Source of the DNA: CAYQDR01 sp964416315
GTDB taxonomy: Bacteria; Methylomirabilota; Methylomirabilia; Rokubacteriales; DASRDR01
Assembly (NCBI GenBank): GCA_964416315.1
Contig: CAYQDR010000080.1
Coordinates: forward strand, 1 to 22,688
Length of the DNA stretch: 22,688 bases
Reading direction: 5' to 3'
The notes below the pieces were generated by a model, which worked only from the letters and a program-made list of their open reading frames with translations, was not told the DNA's origin and did not search any database. Each line of letters starts with the position of its first letter. Position 1 is the stretch's first letter. Positions 1-6,550 of the stretch are shown piece by piece. Made by a program: the position numbers and the translations under genes.

Positions 1-116
1 CAGCGTACACGCCAACCTCTACAATGTAGACATTATTTATGCGCGGGCCCTAAGGCGACGCCCACCGAGGCGTCAATAGCCCGCGGCGACCGCTGGAGGG
101 CGGCGGGGCCGCGCCC
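1..116. other. Left-edge non-coding stretch with palindrome and hairpin
   Basis: No gene is supported here. The first 40 bases are AT-rich compared with everything to the right. They hold a perfect 13-bp palindrome (18-30) that overlaps a TACAAT hexamer resembling a -10 box. A 6-bp stem with a 6-nt loop (57-62 with 69-74) lies downstream of the minus-strand cyclase-like gene, but no T-run follows it. The palindrome probably belongs to a gene beyond the left edge. Confidence 0.4.
18..30. promoter_or_regulatory. 13-bp palindromic operator-like site
   Basis: TCTACAATGTAGA is a perfect inverted repeat around a central A. BlaI/MecI/CopY-family repressors bind TACA-n-TGTA-type sites, and this core fits that style. 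It overlaps TACAAT (20-25), which matches 5 of 6 bases of a -10 box, so a repressor bound here would block transcription. The regulated gene and any repressor gene would lie outside the window; assignment to the BlaI type is inference. Confidence 0.35.
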
Positions 117-1034
117 TCAAATCCGGACCTCGTAGACCTCGTGGCGCCCCGGGAGCCCGCGGAGCTCCATCGCCCCGAGCGGTGTCGCCGTGGCCCCGAC
201 GGCCGCGAGCGCGGGCCACGCCTCGGCCGAGGCCACCAGGCTGTTGCGGCCGCCGCCCCGCCCGTAGTGGAGCTCCATCACCGAGCCCAGCCGGACCGCC
301 TTGACCACCGCCAGGCCCGCCCGGCTCCCGCGCGCGTCCGCCACGGTCTCGCCCACGTGGAGACTCGCCCGGAACCCCGCCTCGGCGCCGGGCGGCAGGT
401 CGCGGTTGATCTCCTCGAGCCGGGCATACATCCCGCGCACGGCCTCCAGGGCCTCCTCCGCGCGCTCGAAGCAGAAGAGGAGGCCGTCGCCGTGGCCGGT
501 CACCGAGCGGCTCCCGCACGCCTTCGCCACGGGGATGAACGTCCGCTCCACCCGCCGCAGCACGTCGCGGAAGACCTCGTCGCCGTGCTCGGTGATCAGC
601 TCCGTGGACTGGATCAGGTCCACGAGCAGGATCGCCTCGACCCGGCCCTCCAGCGCCGGGTCGACCCGCGGCGCCGCGGCGCGCTCCGCTTCCAGGCGCT
701 GGCGCGCCCACTCCCGGTACCGCGCGCGGCGCGCCTCCCCGAGGCGCGCCTCGGCGCGCCGGAGAGCCGAGAGCACGCCCATCGCCGCGAGGAGGACGGC
801 CAGGAGGAGGACCAGCGTCCCGGTGGGGCCGAGGCCTCCCGGCACCGCCGCGACCGCCCGCGGGACGGGGCCGGCCGCCAGGCCCCGGAGCAGCAGGAAC
901 CCGGCGAGGGCCAGCGCGAGGAGACTCGCCCCGACGGCGGCGGCGAGCGCGACCCCGCGGAGCGCGGGAACGAGGCCGACGCCGCGGAGCCCCGGCGCCG
1001 GCACGCCGGGCGGGGCGCCGGGGTCGCTGCTCAC
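117..1034 (-). CDS. Membrane protein with class III cyclase-like domain
   Basis: Predicted 305-residue protein. Two hydrophobic helices (about 28-50 and 72-90) are followed by a basic, helical linker (about 91-125) and a class III nucleotide cyclase fold (about 131-245). Both metal-binding aspartates appear present (D139 in LLVDL, D183 in GHGDG). The usual substrate-specifying Lys before the second Asp is T179, and the Asn of the later VNxAxR motif is K245, with R248 kept. Catalysis is therefore doubtful; it could be a sensor or have altered specificity. The GTG start at 1034 was chosen because a GAGGGA-like ribosome site precedes it and the length gives a complete two-helix protein; the frame stays open far upstream, but that part only shadows the HD-GYP gene. 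It lies 56 bp after the HD-GYP gene on the same strand and is probably co-transcribed with it. Confidence 0.75.
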   Translation of the reverse strand: MSSDPGAPPGVPAPGLRGVGLVPALRGVALAAAVGASLLALALAGFLLLRGLAAGPVPRAVAAVPGGLGPTGTLVLLLAVLLAAMGVLSALRRAEARLGEARRARYREWARQRLEAERAAAPRVDPALEGRVEAILLVDLIQSTELITEHGDEVFRDVLRRVERTFIPVAKACGSRSVTGHGDGLLFCFERAEEALEAVRGMYARLEEINRDLPPGAEAGFRASLHVGETVADARGSRAGLAVVKAVRLGSVMELHYGRGGGRNSLVASAEAWPALAAVGATATPLGAMELRGLPGRHEVYEVRI

Positions 1035-1090
1035 GGGGTCCCTCGCGGGGGCTCGGGACGGGCGCGGGCCGGGTCGAGGGCTCCCGCGCC

Positions 1091-3094
1091 TCAGCCGCGG
1101 GGTCGCCCGCCGTAGACGCGGTAGACGTCGGCCGTGACGAACAGGTCGAGGAGCGTCGCGTCGATGCGCCCCGCGCCGACCTCGGTCCGGAGGATGTCGA
1201 GAGCCCGCTCCGCCGGCACGGCAGGCTTGTAGGGGCGGTCGGCCGCGGTCAGCGCGTCGTAGATGTCCGAGATGGCCATCATGCGCGCCTGGATCGGGAC
1301 CTCGACGGCGTGCACCTTCCGGGGGTACCCCGTGCCGTCCAGCCGCTCGTGGTGGCTGTAGGCGATGAGCGGGACCCGCCGGAGCTCCTTGGTCCACGGG
1401 ATCTGCATGAGGAAGCGGAAGCTGTGGGTCACGTGCGACTCGATCTCGAGCCGCTCCTGCTCGTTCAGGCTCCCCTTGGAGATCTGAAGGTTCCGGAACT
1501 CGTACTCGGAGAGGTACGGCAGCTCCGTCCCGTCGAAGTAGGGATAGCGCCGCTGGGCGATCGCCCGGAGGCCGGCGGCGATCTCCTCCTTGACGACCGT
1601 CGGCTCGTTGACCCGGCGCACGAGGTCGAGCTGCTCCTCCAGCTCGGTGACCTTCCGCTCCAGCTCCTCCTCGAGCTGCTTGACCGGGGCCCGCGCCGCT
1701 TCCGGACCGAGCCGCCCGATCAGGTCGATGATGCGTCGCGCGTAGTGGTACTGGAGCGTGCGCTTGATGAAGTCGAACCGGGCGCGGATGACCGTCATCT
1801 CCGGCTCGAAGAGCTTCTTGGCCTTGACCAGGACGTGCTCCCGCACGCCGACCTTGCCGACGTCGTGGAGCAGCGAGGCGTACTCGATCTCCTTCAGCTC
1901 CTCGCGCGTGAACCCGACGTCCCGGTACTCCCCCGTCGTGACGCGGTCCACCGCCTTGGCGAGCCCCACGGTGAGCCGGGCGACGCGGTCCGAGTGGCCG
2001 GCGGTCGCGGGGTCGCGCTGCTCGATCGCGGTCACCGAGGCGCGCACGACCCCCTCGAGCAAGCGCTCGATCCGGGTGATCAGGAACGCCTTGTTGAGCG
2101 CCACGGCCGCGAGGCTCGCCAGCGACCTGACCATCTCCTGGTCTCGGGCCCCGAACGGCAGCACCTCCCGCTCGGCGACCGCCGGCGTCTCGAGCCGGAC
2201 GTCGGGCGAGCGCTTCTTGTTGATGACCTGGACGACACCGATGACCGTGTCGGTGTGGTCCACCATCGGGATGGCGAGCATCGAGGTCGTCCGGTACCCG
2301 AGCGCCTGGTCCAGCTTCGGGTTGTGGGAAAACCCGAGGTCCGGCGGCAGGCGGTAGACGTCGGCGAACCTGAGCGGGGTCCGCGTCAGCGCGACGTAGC
2401 CGGCGATGCTCGCCCGGTCGAGCGGCAGGCTCGCCGTCTTGAGGTCGAGGGCCTTGGAGTCGCACTGGGCGACCACGAATCGGAGGAGGCGCTCTTCCTC
2501 CGCTTCCCAGGTCCCGGGGTCCGGCTCCTTCTCCTCGACCAGGTAGAGGCTCCCCGCGTCGGCCGTCGTGACCTCCCGGCACTTGGTCAGGATCAGCTCG
2601 AGAAGCCGGTTCACGTCCCGCTCCGCCGAGAGCGCGAGGGCGACGCGGTGGAACTCCTTGAAATCCCACGCCTGGTCCTCCAGCTCCTGCCGGAGGCGGC
2701 GCGTGGCCTGGAGCTCGCCGAGGTAGCGGAAGGTCGTCCGGACCTTCTGAGCGAGGTGGCCCGGATGACAGGGGACCTCGACCAGCTCGTCGACCTCGTG
2801 GCCGCGCAAGCCGGCGAGCGTCTCCGCAACCGCCTCGCGCGGCGCCCGCACCAGGATCGCCACCGCCGTGGGTGGGAACGCCCCCCGCCAGCGCGCCACG
2901 AGCGAGGGATCCCGGCCGAGCTGACTCCAGTCGGCGACGATGACAGCCTGCGGGAAGGCGGAGGCGTCGGCGGGCAGCTCGCCTCCGGAGCCGAGGGGGA
3001 GCAACGCCAGCTCCGGGTCGTCGGCGAGGAGCTCGCGGAACACCGCCGCCCCCTCTTCCGCGCTCCAGAACAGGAGGCCTCTGGTGCGGCTCAT
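1091..3094 (-). CDS. GAF / HD-GYP cyclic-di-GMP phosphodiesterase-type protein
   Basis: Predicted 667-residue cytoplasmic signalling protein. Residues 1-110 look like a degenerate receiver-type domain, 111-145 a helical linker, and about 150-340 a GAF domain. An HD-GYP domain follows: H367, HD at 410-411 (HDVGK), H554, and the canonical HHERLDGTGYP motif at 581-591. HD-GYP enzymes of this family hydrolyse cyclic di-GMP with a bound metal pair, and the full motif suggests activity. The spacing from HD (410) to HHE (581) is much longer than the usual 55-65 residues, owing to an insert that contains a charged coiled coil (about 472-502). The ATG at 3094 was chosen over an in-frame upstream start at 3247 because the upstream codons look non-coding. 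The GAF ligand is unknown. The cyclase-like gene follows on the same strand. Confidence 0.88.
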   Translation of the reverse strand: MSRTRGLLFWSAEEGAAVFRELLADDPELALLPLGSGGELPADASAFPQAVIVADWSQLGRDPSLVARWRGAFPPTAVAILVRAPREAVAETLAGLRGHEVDELVEVPCHPGHLAQKVRTTFRYLGELQATRRLRQELEDQAWDFKEFHRVALALSAERDVNRLLELILTKCREVTTADAGSLYLVEEKEPDPGTWEAEEERLLRFVVAQCDSKALDLKTASLPLDRASIAGYVALTRTPLRFADVYRLPPDLGFSHNPKLDQALGYRTTSMLAIPMVDHTDTVIGVVQVINKKRSPDVRLETPAVAEREVLPFGARDQEMVRSLASLAAVALNKAFLITRIERLLEGVVRASVTAIEQRDPATAGHSDRVARLTVGLAKAVDRVTTGEYRDVGFTREELKEIEYASLLHDVGKVGVREHVLVKAKKLFEPEMTVIRARFDFIKRTLQYHYARRIIDLIGRLGPEAARAPVKQLEEELERKVTELEEQLDLVRRVNEPTVVKEEIAAGLRAIAQRRYPYFDGTELPYLSEYEFRNLQISKGSLNEQERLEIESHVTHSFRFLMQIPWTKELRRVPLIAYSHHERLDGTGYPRKVHAVEVPIQARMMAISDIYDALTAADRPYKPAVPAERALDILRTEVGAGRIDATLLDLFVTADVYRVYGGRPRG

Positions 3095-3157
3095 GTGGAT
3101 GCTCGAGCTCCGATCTCGTCCGCCCGCCCCCCGAGCTGACGGCTGAGGTCCGCGGCT

Positions 3158-3187
3158 ATCATGCGGCAGCGGGCGGAAGCCTGTCAA
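3158..3187 (-). promoter_or_regulatory. Possible sigma-70 promoter for the HD-GYP gene
   Basis: Read on the minus strand, a perfect TTGACA (3187-3182) is followed after 18 bases by CATGAT (3163-3158), which matches 4 of 6 bases of the -10 consensus. This would give a leader of roughly 55 nt before the ATG at 3094. It sits in the 156-bp gap between the ctaG stop and the HD-GYP start. The -10 match is modest, so this is a candidate only. Confidence 0.35.
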
Positions 3188-3228
3188 GGTTATCAGGCGC
3201 CATGTCCGCGGCGGGAACGCCTTGTCCC

Positions 3229-3244
3229 CGGGGCATTTGCCCCG
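3229..3244 (-). terminator. GC-rich hairpin after ctaG
   Basis: CGGGGCA and TGCCCCG form a 7-bp perfect inverted repeat with a two-base centre, beginning seven bases beyond the ctaG stop codon. No T-run follows on the minus strand. It could act as a transcript end or a stabilising hairpin rather than a classic intrinsic terminator. Confidence 0.35.
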
Positions 3245-3250
3245 CACGCC

Positions 3251-4135
3251 TCAGCGGCGGAGGCGCTCGTCCAGCACCCGCCCGGCGGCCTGCGGGCGTC
3301 CTTCCGCGTCCAGCGCCCGGGCGACCAGGACCAGGATCGCGACCAGGTACATGTGGCCCCCCGACCACATGATCCCCCCCCCGAGCGCCTGGTCTTCGAG
3401 CGCGGTCCAGCCGAACAGGCGCGGCGCCGCCGCGTACGAGGGGTAGAGCACGCGCTCGGCGAGGCCGAGGATCGCGCCGAGGAGCGTGTTCTGCGCGGTG
3501 GCGAGGACGAGGTAGGCGATGCGGAGCCCGTAGGGGAGGCCGCCGACGAGACGGTGGAGGCGAGGTGCCGCGTTGACCACCGGCCACCAGAAGAGCACGG
3601 CCGCGGCGAAGAACAGGAGGTGCTCGAGGTCGTGGACGACGGGAGAGGCGAGCGCCGCCTCGTACGCGAGGGGATGGTGCCAGCCCCAGAGGGTCACCGT
3701 GTAGAGCCCGCCGGCGACGGGCATCCACGTCAGGATCCGGAGGGCGGCGCGGGCGCGACCGCCCCGCGCGAGGGAGCCGCCGAGCGCCCGCCGCAGGCGG
3801 GCGGGCAGCGCCCACAGCGTGATCGGGAACGGGTTGCCGAGGAGCAGGAGCGGCGCCGCGACCATGATGAGGAGCTGGTGCTGAACCATGTGCGCGGCGA
3901 AGAGCAGGTGCGCGAGCGAGGCGACGGGTGACAGCAGCGCCAGCGCGACGCTCAGGATCCCCCCGAGGTAGGCGATGAGGCGCCAGCGCGCCGCGAGGGA
4001 CCGGTGGCCGAGGCGCCGGATCCGCCGCCACCCGACGACGTACGCCGCCCAGAGACCGACCAGGACGAGGCCGACGTCGGCGCGGAGATGCCAGTCGGCG
4101 AGGATGGCGCCGAGGGTCGCGTCGGTCGAGATCAC
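3251..4135 (-). CDS. ctaG: CtaG-type cytochrome c oxidase assembly protein
   Basis: Predicted 294-residue polytopic membrane protein of the caa3-type CtaG family, which helps copper insertion into haem-copper oxidases. Most of the chain is hydrophobic helices. Family signatures seen are HMVQHQ (82-87), GWHHP (141-145), HDLEH (158-162) and DQALGGGIMW (228-237); the histidines are plausible copper-handling residues. The GTG start at 4135 is inferred because the sequence from there begins a compact membrane protein, whereas the in-frame upstream stretch shadows the divergent TlpA-like gene. No clear ribosome site is visible. It diverges from the thioredoxin-like gene across 57 bp, a sensible pairing since both families serve cytochrome oxidase or cytochrome c maturation. 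No oxidase subunits are present in the window. Confidence 0.85.
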   Translation of the reverse strand: MISTDATLGAILADWHLRADVGLVLVGLWAAYVVGWRRIRRLGHRSLAARWRLIAYLGGILSVALALLSPVASLAHLLFAAHMVQHQLLIMVAAPLLLLGNPFPITLWALPARLRRALGGSLARGGRARAALRILTWMPVAGGLYTVTLWGWHHPLAYEAALASPVVHDLEHLLFFAAAVLFWWPVVNAAPRLHRLVGGLPYGLRIAYLVLATAQNTLLGAILGLAERVLYPSYAAAPRLFGWTALEDQALGGGIMWSGGHMYLVAILVLVARALDAEGRPQAAGRVLDERLRR

Positions 4136-4192
4136 GCCAGCGAGTGTACAGCGCCTTCTCGGGACCCGTCGACCCTGGTAGACTGACCCGCG

Positions 4193-4765
4193 ATGCGCGC
4201 GGCTCGACTCGCGTGGCGTCCCGGGATCACTCGCCGGGCGCTCTCCGCCCTGCTCGTCCTCGGCGCGGCGCTCTCGCTCCCCGGCGCGCTCCCGGCCGGT
4301 GAGGACGCCTTTCAGGCCCTCGCGCTGACGCGCGTGAACCCGCCGGCGGCCACGAAGGACTTCACCGCCCCGGCCCCCGGGGGCGGCCAGGTCCGCCTGG
4401 CGAGCTACCGCGGCAAGGTCGTCCTCCTCAACTTCTGGGCGACGTGGTGTCCGCCGTGCCTGGTCGAGATGCCGGCCATGGAGCGCCTCCACGGGCGACT
4501 CCGCGACAAGGGCTTCGTCGTCCTCGCGATCTCGCTCGACGCGGACGAGGGCGCGGTGCCGCCGTTCCTCAAAGAGCACGGCTTCACGTTCCCGGTCGGG
4601 CTCGACTCCCGCCAGCGCCTCGCCGCACTCTACGGGGTCCGGGCCCTCCCCTCGACGTTCCTGCTCGACCGGAAGGGCCGGATCGTGGCACAGGCGCTCG
4701 GCCCCCGCGAGTGGGACGGCCCCGCCGCCCTCGCCGTCATCGACACGCTCCTCGGCCAGCGCTGA
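4193..4765 (+). CDS. TlpA/ResA-like thiol-disulfide oxidoreductase
   Basis: Predicted 190-residue exported thioredoxin-fold protein. The N-terminus has arginines followed by a hydrophobic stretch (about 15-36) ending in ALPAG, a signal peptide or membrane anchor. The redox motif WCPPC is at 85-89 within FWATWCPPC, and the cis-proline loop ALPSTF is at 151-156, as in TlpA, ResA and CcmG. These proteins reduce disulfides in apocytochrome c or in the CuA site of cytochrome oxidase outside the membrane. The ATG at 4193 gives the complete signal. The divergent ctaG neighbour supports an oxidase-biogenesis role. The exact subfamily cannot be settled from sequence alone. Confidence 0.85.
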   Translation: MRAARLAWRPGITRRALSALLVLGAALSLPGALPAGEDAFQALALTRVNPPAATKDFTAPAPGGGQVRLASYRGKVVLLNFWATWCPPCLVEMPAMERLHGRLRDKGFVVLAISLDADEGAVPPFLKEHGFTFPVGLDSRQRLAALYGVRALPSTFLLDRKGRIVAQALGPREWDGPAALAVIDTLLGQR

Positions 4766-4868
4766 CGCCGCAGCCCCATTCGGAGGGGGCCTCCTGCCCC
4801 TCGAAGCAGTCGCTGGTGACGTCGTAGAGGAGCAGGGCGCACTCCAGGGCGAATCGCCACGAGAATTC
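4766..4868 (-). pseudogene. IS4/IS1634-type transposase fragment (relic)
   Basis: About 34 codons on the minus strand read as transposase-like sequence with the core LLLYDVTSDCFEG. This resembles the segment around the first catalytic Asp in IS1634/IS4-group DDE transposases, typically LYDVTSxYFEG. No start, no remaining domains and no inverted repeats are seen, so it is a small relic. It sits between the end of the TlpA-like gene and the tetR promoter. Recognition is from memory of the family motif and needs a protein search. Confidence 0.5.
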
Positions 4869-4870
4869 CC

Positions 4871-4898
4871 TTGACACGCTGTCGGGAGTAGTTTAAAT
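4871..4898 (+). promoter_or_regulatory. Sigma-70 promoter of the tetR-diiron pair
   Basis: A perfect TTGACA (4871-4876) is followed after 16 bases by TTAAAT (4893-4898), which matches 4 of 6 bases of TATAAT. The segment 4890-4925 is strikingly AT-rich for this window. Transcription would start near 4905, about 20 nt before the ATG at 4926. That leader contains no Shine-Dalgarno sequence. Confidence 0.6.
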
Positions 4899-4911
4899 AG
4901 ATGTACTGTTC

Positions 4912-4919
4912 ATTCGAAT
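4912..4919. promoter_or_regulatory. Palindrome, candidate TetR operator
   Basis: ATTCGAAT is a perfect 8-bp palindrome between the -10 box and the tetR start, a common place for TetR-family autoregulatory operators. The symmetry does not extend far beyond the core (only the next-but-one flanking bases pair), so the full operator is undefined. Confidence 0.35.
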
Positions 4920-4925
4920 AATACG

Positions 4926-5531
4926 ATGACGCCTCGACCCTACTCCATGCGCAAGCGCGCAGCCAGCGCCGCAGAGACCCGGCGCCGCTTGATCGAGGCC
5001 ACCGTGGCGCTTCACGGCGAGCGGGGGGTCCTCGCGACCCGCCCAGCCGACATCGCCGCCCGGGCCGACGTGGCCCTCACGACCTACTACAAACACTTCC
5101 CCTCGCTCGACGACCTCGTCCGGGCCTGTGGGGGACGCCTCTGCGAGATGCTACCTCCTCCCGATCCCGCCCGCCTGGCCGGGGTCCGGCGGCCCGAACA
5201 GATCGCCGCCATGGTGCGGACTCTCTTCGACGACTACGAGCTACGCGAGCGATGGCTCCACGTGGCGCGCGCCGAGGAGCGCGCGGTGCCCGCCCTCCAG
5301 CACAGCATGAGCGCCCAGCGCGCCACCCGCGACGCGTTCGTGCAGGCCGCGCTGGGCGAGAGCGGCGACCAGCGACAGACCGCGGGCGTGGTGGCGGCGC
5401 TCGTGGACTTCTGGGCGTGGCGCACGCTGCGTCGCGAGGTCGGGCTCAGCCAGGCCGAAGCGATTCGCGCGGTGACCGTCGCCGTGCAGCGACTGGTTAC
5501 CGCCGCGCCCGCCACCGACAGGAAGGAGTGA
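4926..5531 (+). CDS. TetR-family transcriptional regulator
   Basis: Predicted 201-residue TetR/AcrR-type repressor. Residues about 16-62 form the N-terminal DNA-binding domain: a first helix (TRRRLIEATVALHGERG) and a helix-turn-helix ending in the TTYYKHFPSLDDLV hallmark. The rest is the variable helical ligand-binding and dimerisation domain, which I cannot assign to a ligand. The ATG at 4926 is the first codon after the promoter and has no ribosome site; an alternative ATG at 4947 would drop seven residues. The stop lies five bases before the start of the diiron protein gene, so the two form an operon. Autoregulation through the palindrome in the leader is likely but unproven. Confidence 0.88.
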   Translation: MTPRPYSMRKRAASAAETRRRLIEATVALHGERGVLATRPADIAARADVALTTYYKHFPSLDDLVRACGGRLCEMLPPPDPARLAGVRRPEQIAAMVRTLFDDYELRERWLHVARAEERAVPALQHSMSAQRATRDAFVQAALGESGDQRQTAGVVAALVDFWAWRTLRREVGLSQAEAIRAVTVAVQRLVTAAPATDRKE

Positions 5532-5536
5532 ACGGG

Positions 5537-6286
5537 ATGACCACCGCGACCGAGATCGCCCCTGACCTCTACCGCATCTCGACCTACGTGTCCCCCATCA
5601 ACCTCCAGTTCAATCAGTTCCTCGTCACCGACGACGAGCCGCTCTTGTTTCACACCGGCCTGAAAAAGATGTTCCCGACCGTCCGCGACGCGGTCGCCCG
5701 GATCATCGATCCGGCCCGGCTCCGCTGGATCGGCTTCAGCCACTTCGAAGCCGATGAGTGCGGCGCCCTCAACGAGTGGCTGGGCGTGGCGCCCGCTGCG
5801 GAGCCCGTGTGCAGCCTAGTCGGCGCACTCGTGAGCGTAAACGACTTCGCCATCCGGCCGGCCCATCCCCTGGCCCACGACCAGCTCCTCGGCACCGGCA
5901 AGTATCGCTTCCGCTTCCGACAGACCCCTCACGTGCCGCACTGCTGGGAAGCCGGGCTCCTCTTCGAGGAGACACAGGGCACGCTCCTCTGCTCCGATCT
6001 CTTCCACCAGAACGGGGACGTCGAGCCTGTCACCGAGTCCGACGTCGTCGAGCGCCATCGCCGGGTGCTGCTGGAGTACCAGACAGGCCCCCTGGCGAAC
6101 TATCTTCCGTACACGCCGCACACCGACCGCATCCTGCGCGACCTGGCCGCGCTCGAGCCCAAGCGTCTCGCCACCATGCACGGCTCCACGTTCGTGGGCG
6201 ATGGCCGGCGGGCGCTCCACGACCTGGCCGAAGTCTACCGAGAGACGCTGGGCGGCGTCTCGCGAGGGAGCGCGTCCGCCGCCTGA
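5537..6286 (+). CDS. Flavodiiron-type beta-lactamase-fold (ODP-like) protein
   Basis: Predicted 249-residue metallo-beta-lactamase-fold protein of the oxygen-binding diiron type. The metal motif is H-x-E-x-D (H69, E71, D73 in SHFEADECG), as in flavodiiron proteins, instead of the HxHxDH of zinc hydrolases. Further likely ligands are H135 (HVPHCWE), D154 (CSDLFH) and H215 (TMHGS). There is no flavodoxin or rubredoxin domain, so it matches the short stand-alone form that may sense or bind O2 or NO rather than reduce it. The ATG at 5537 has a strong AAGGAG ribosome site overlapping the end of tetR. The same frame is open upstream, but that portion shadows tetR. The gene's 3' end abuts a transposase relic. 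Substrate and partner are unknown. Confidence 0.78.
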   Translation: MTTATEIAPDLYRISTYVSPINLQFNQFLVTDDEPLLFHTGLKKMFPTVRDAVARIIDPARLRWIGFSHFEADECGALNEWLGVAPAAEPVCSLVGALVSVNDFAIRPAHPLAHDQLLGTGKYRFRFRQTPHVPHCWEAGLLFEETQGTLLCSDLFHQNGDVEPVTESDVVERHRRVLLEYQTGPLANYLPYTPHTDRILRDLAALEPKRLATMHGSTFVGDGRRALHDLAEVYRETLGGVSRGSASAA

Positions 6287-6475
6287 TCGCCGAGACGGCG
6301 ACTGAGGCCACCTGTCGATCGCGTCCTCCCCCACGTCCCGATCCGGCAGTGAGTGTTCACGGTGCCGGTGCGCGATCAGCTCGCCTTCGACGCAGCCCTC
6401 ACGCGGGCGGTGTTGCGCGTATTCCCGCGCACGGTGTTCGGGTGGCTGCGGCGGCGGGCCGCCGGCGGCGCCGCC
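6287..6475 (+). pseudogene. IS91-like transposase fragment (relic)
   Basis: From about 6317 the plus strand reads in one frame through VLPHVPIRQ, a TGA at 6350 where a Trp codon is expected, then VFTVPV and DQLAFDAALTRAVLRVF up to about 6475. This resembles the part of IS91-family Y2 transposases after the N-terminal zinc-finger domain. A further piece (AETA, about 6288-6299) is in a different frame, so there is at least one frameshift plus one nonsense change. No catalytic region remains. It begins immediately after the stop codon of the diiron protein gene. The family call rests on remembered consensus. Confidence 0.55.
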
Positions 6476-6550
6476 TGCTCGGCCGCCGCGGGCGGTGTGA
6501 TAGACTCGCCGCGGGCGGCGTGAGCCCCACGCGCCAGCGAGGCGGCCAGG

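Noticed and set aside
1310..3139. Long plus-strand frame antisense to the HD-GYP gene
   Set aside because: The minus strand encodes intact GAF and HD-GYP motifs; the plus product is repetitive Arg/Leu/Asp.
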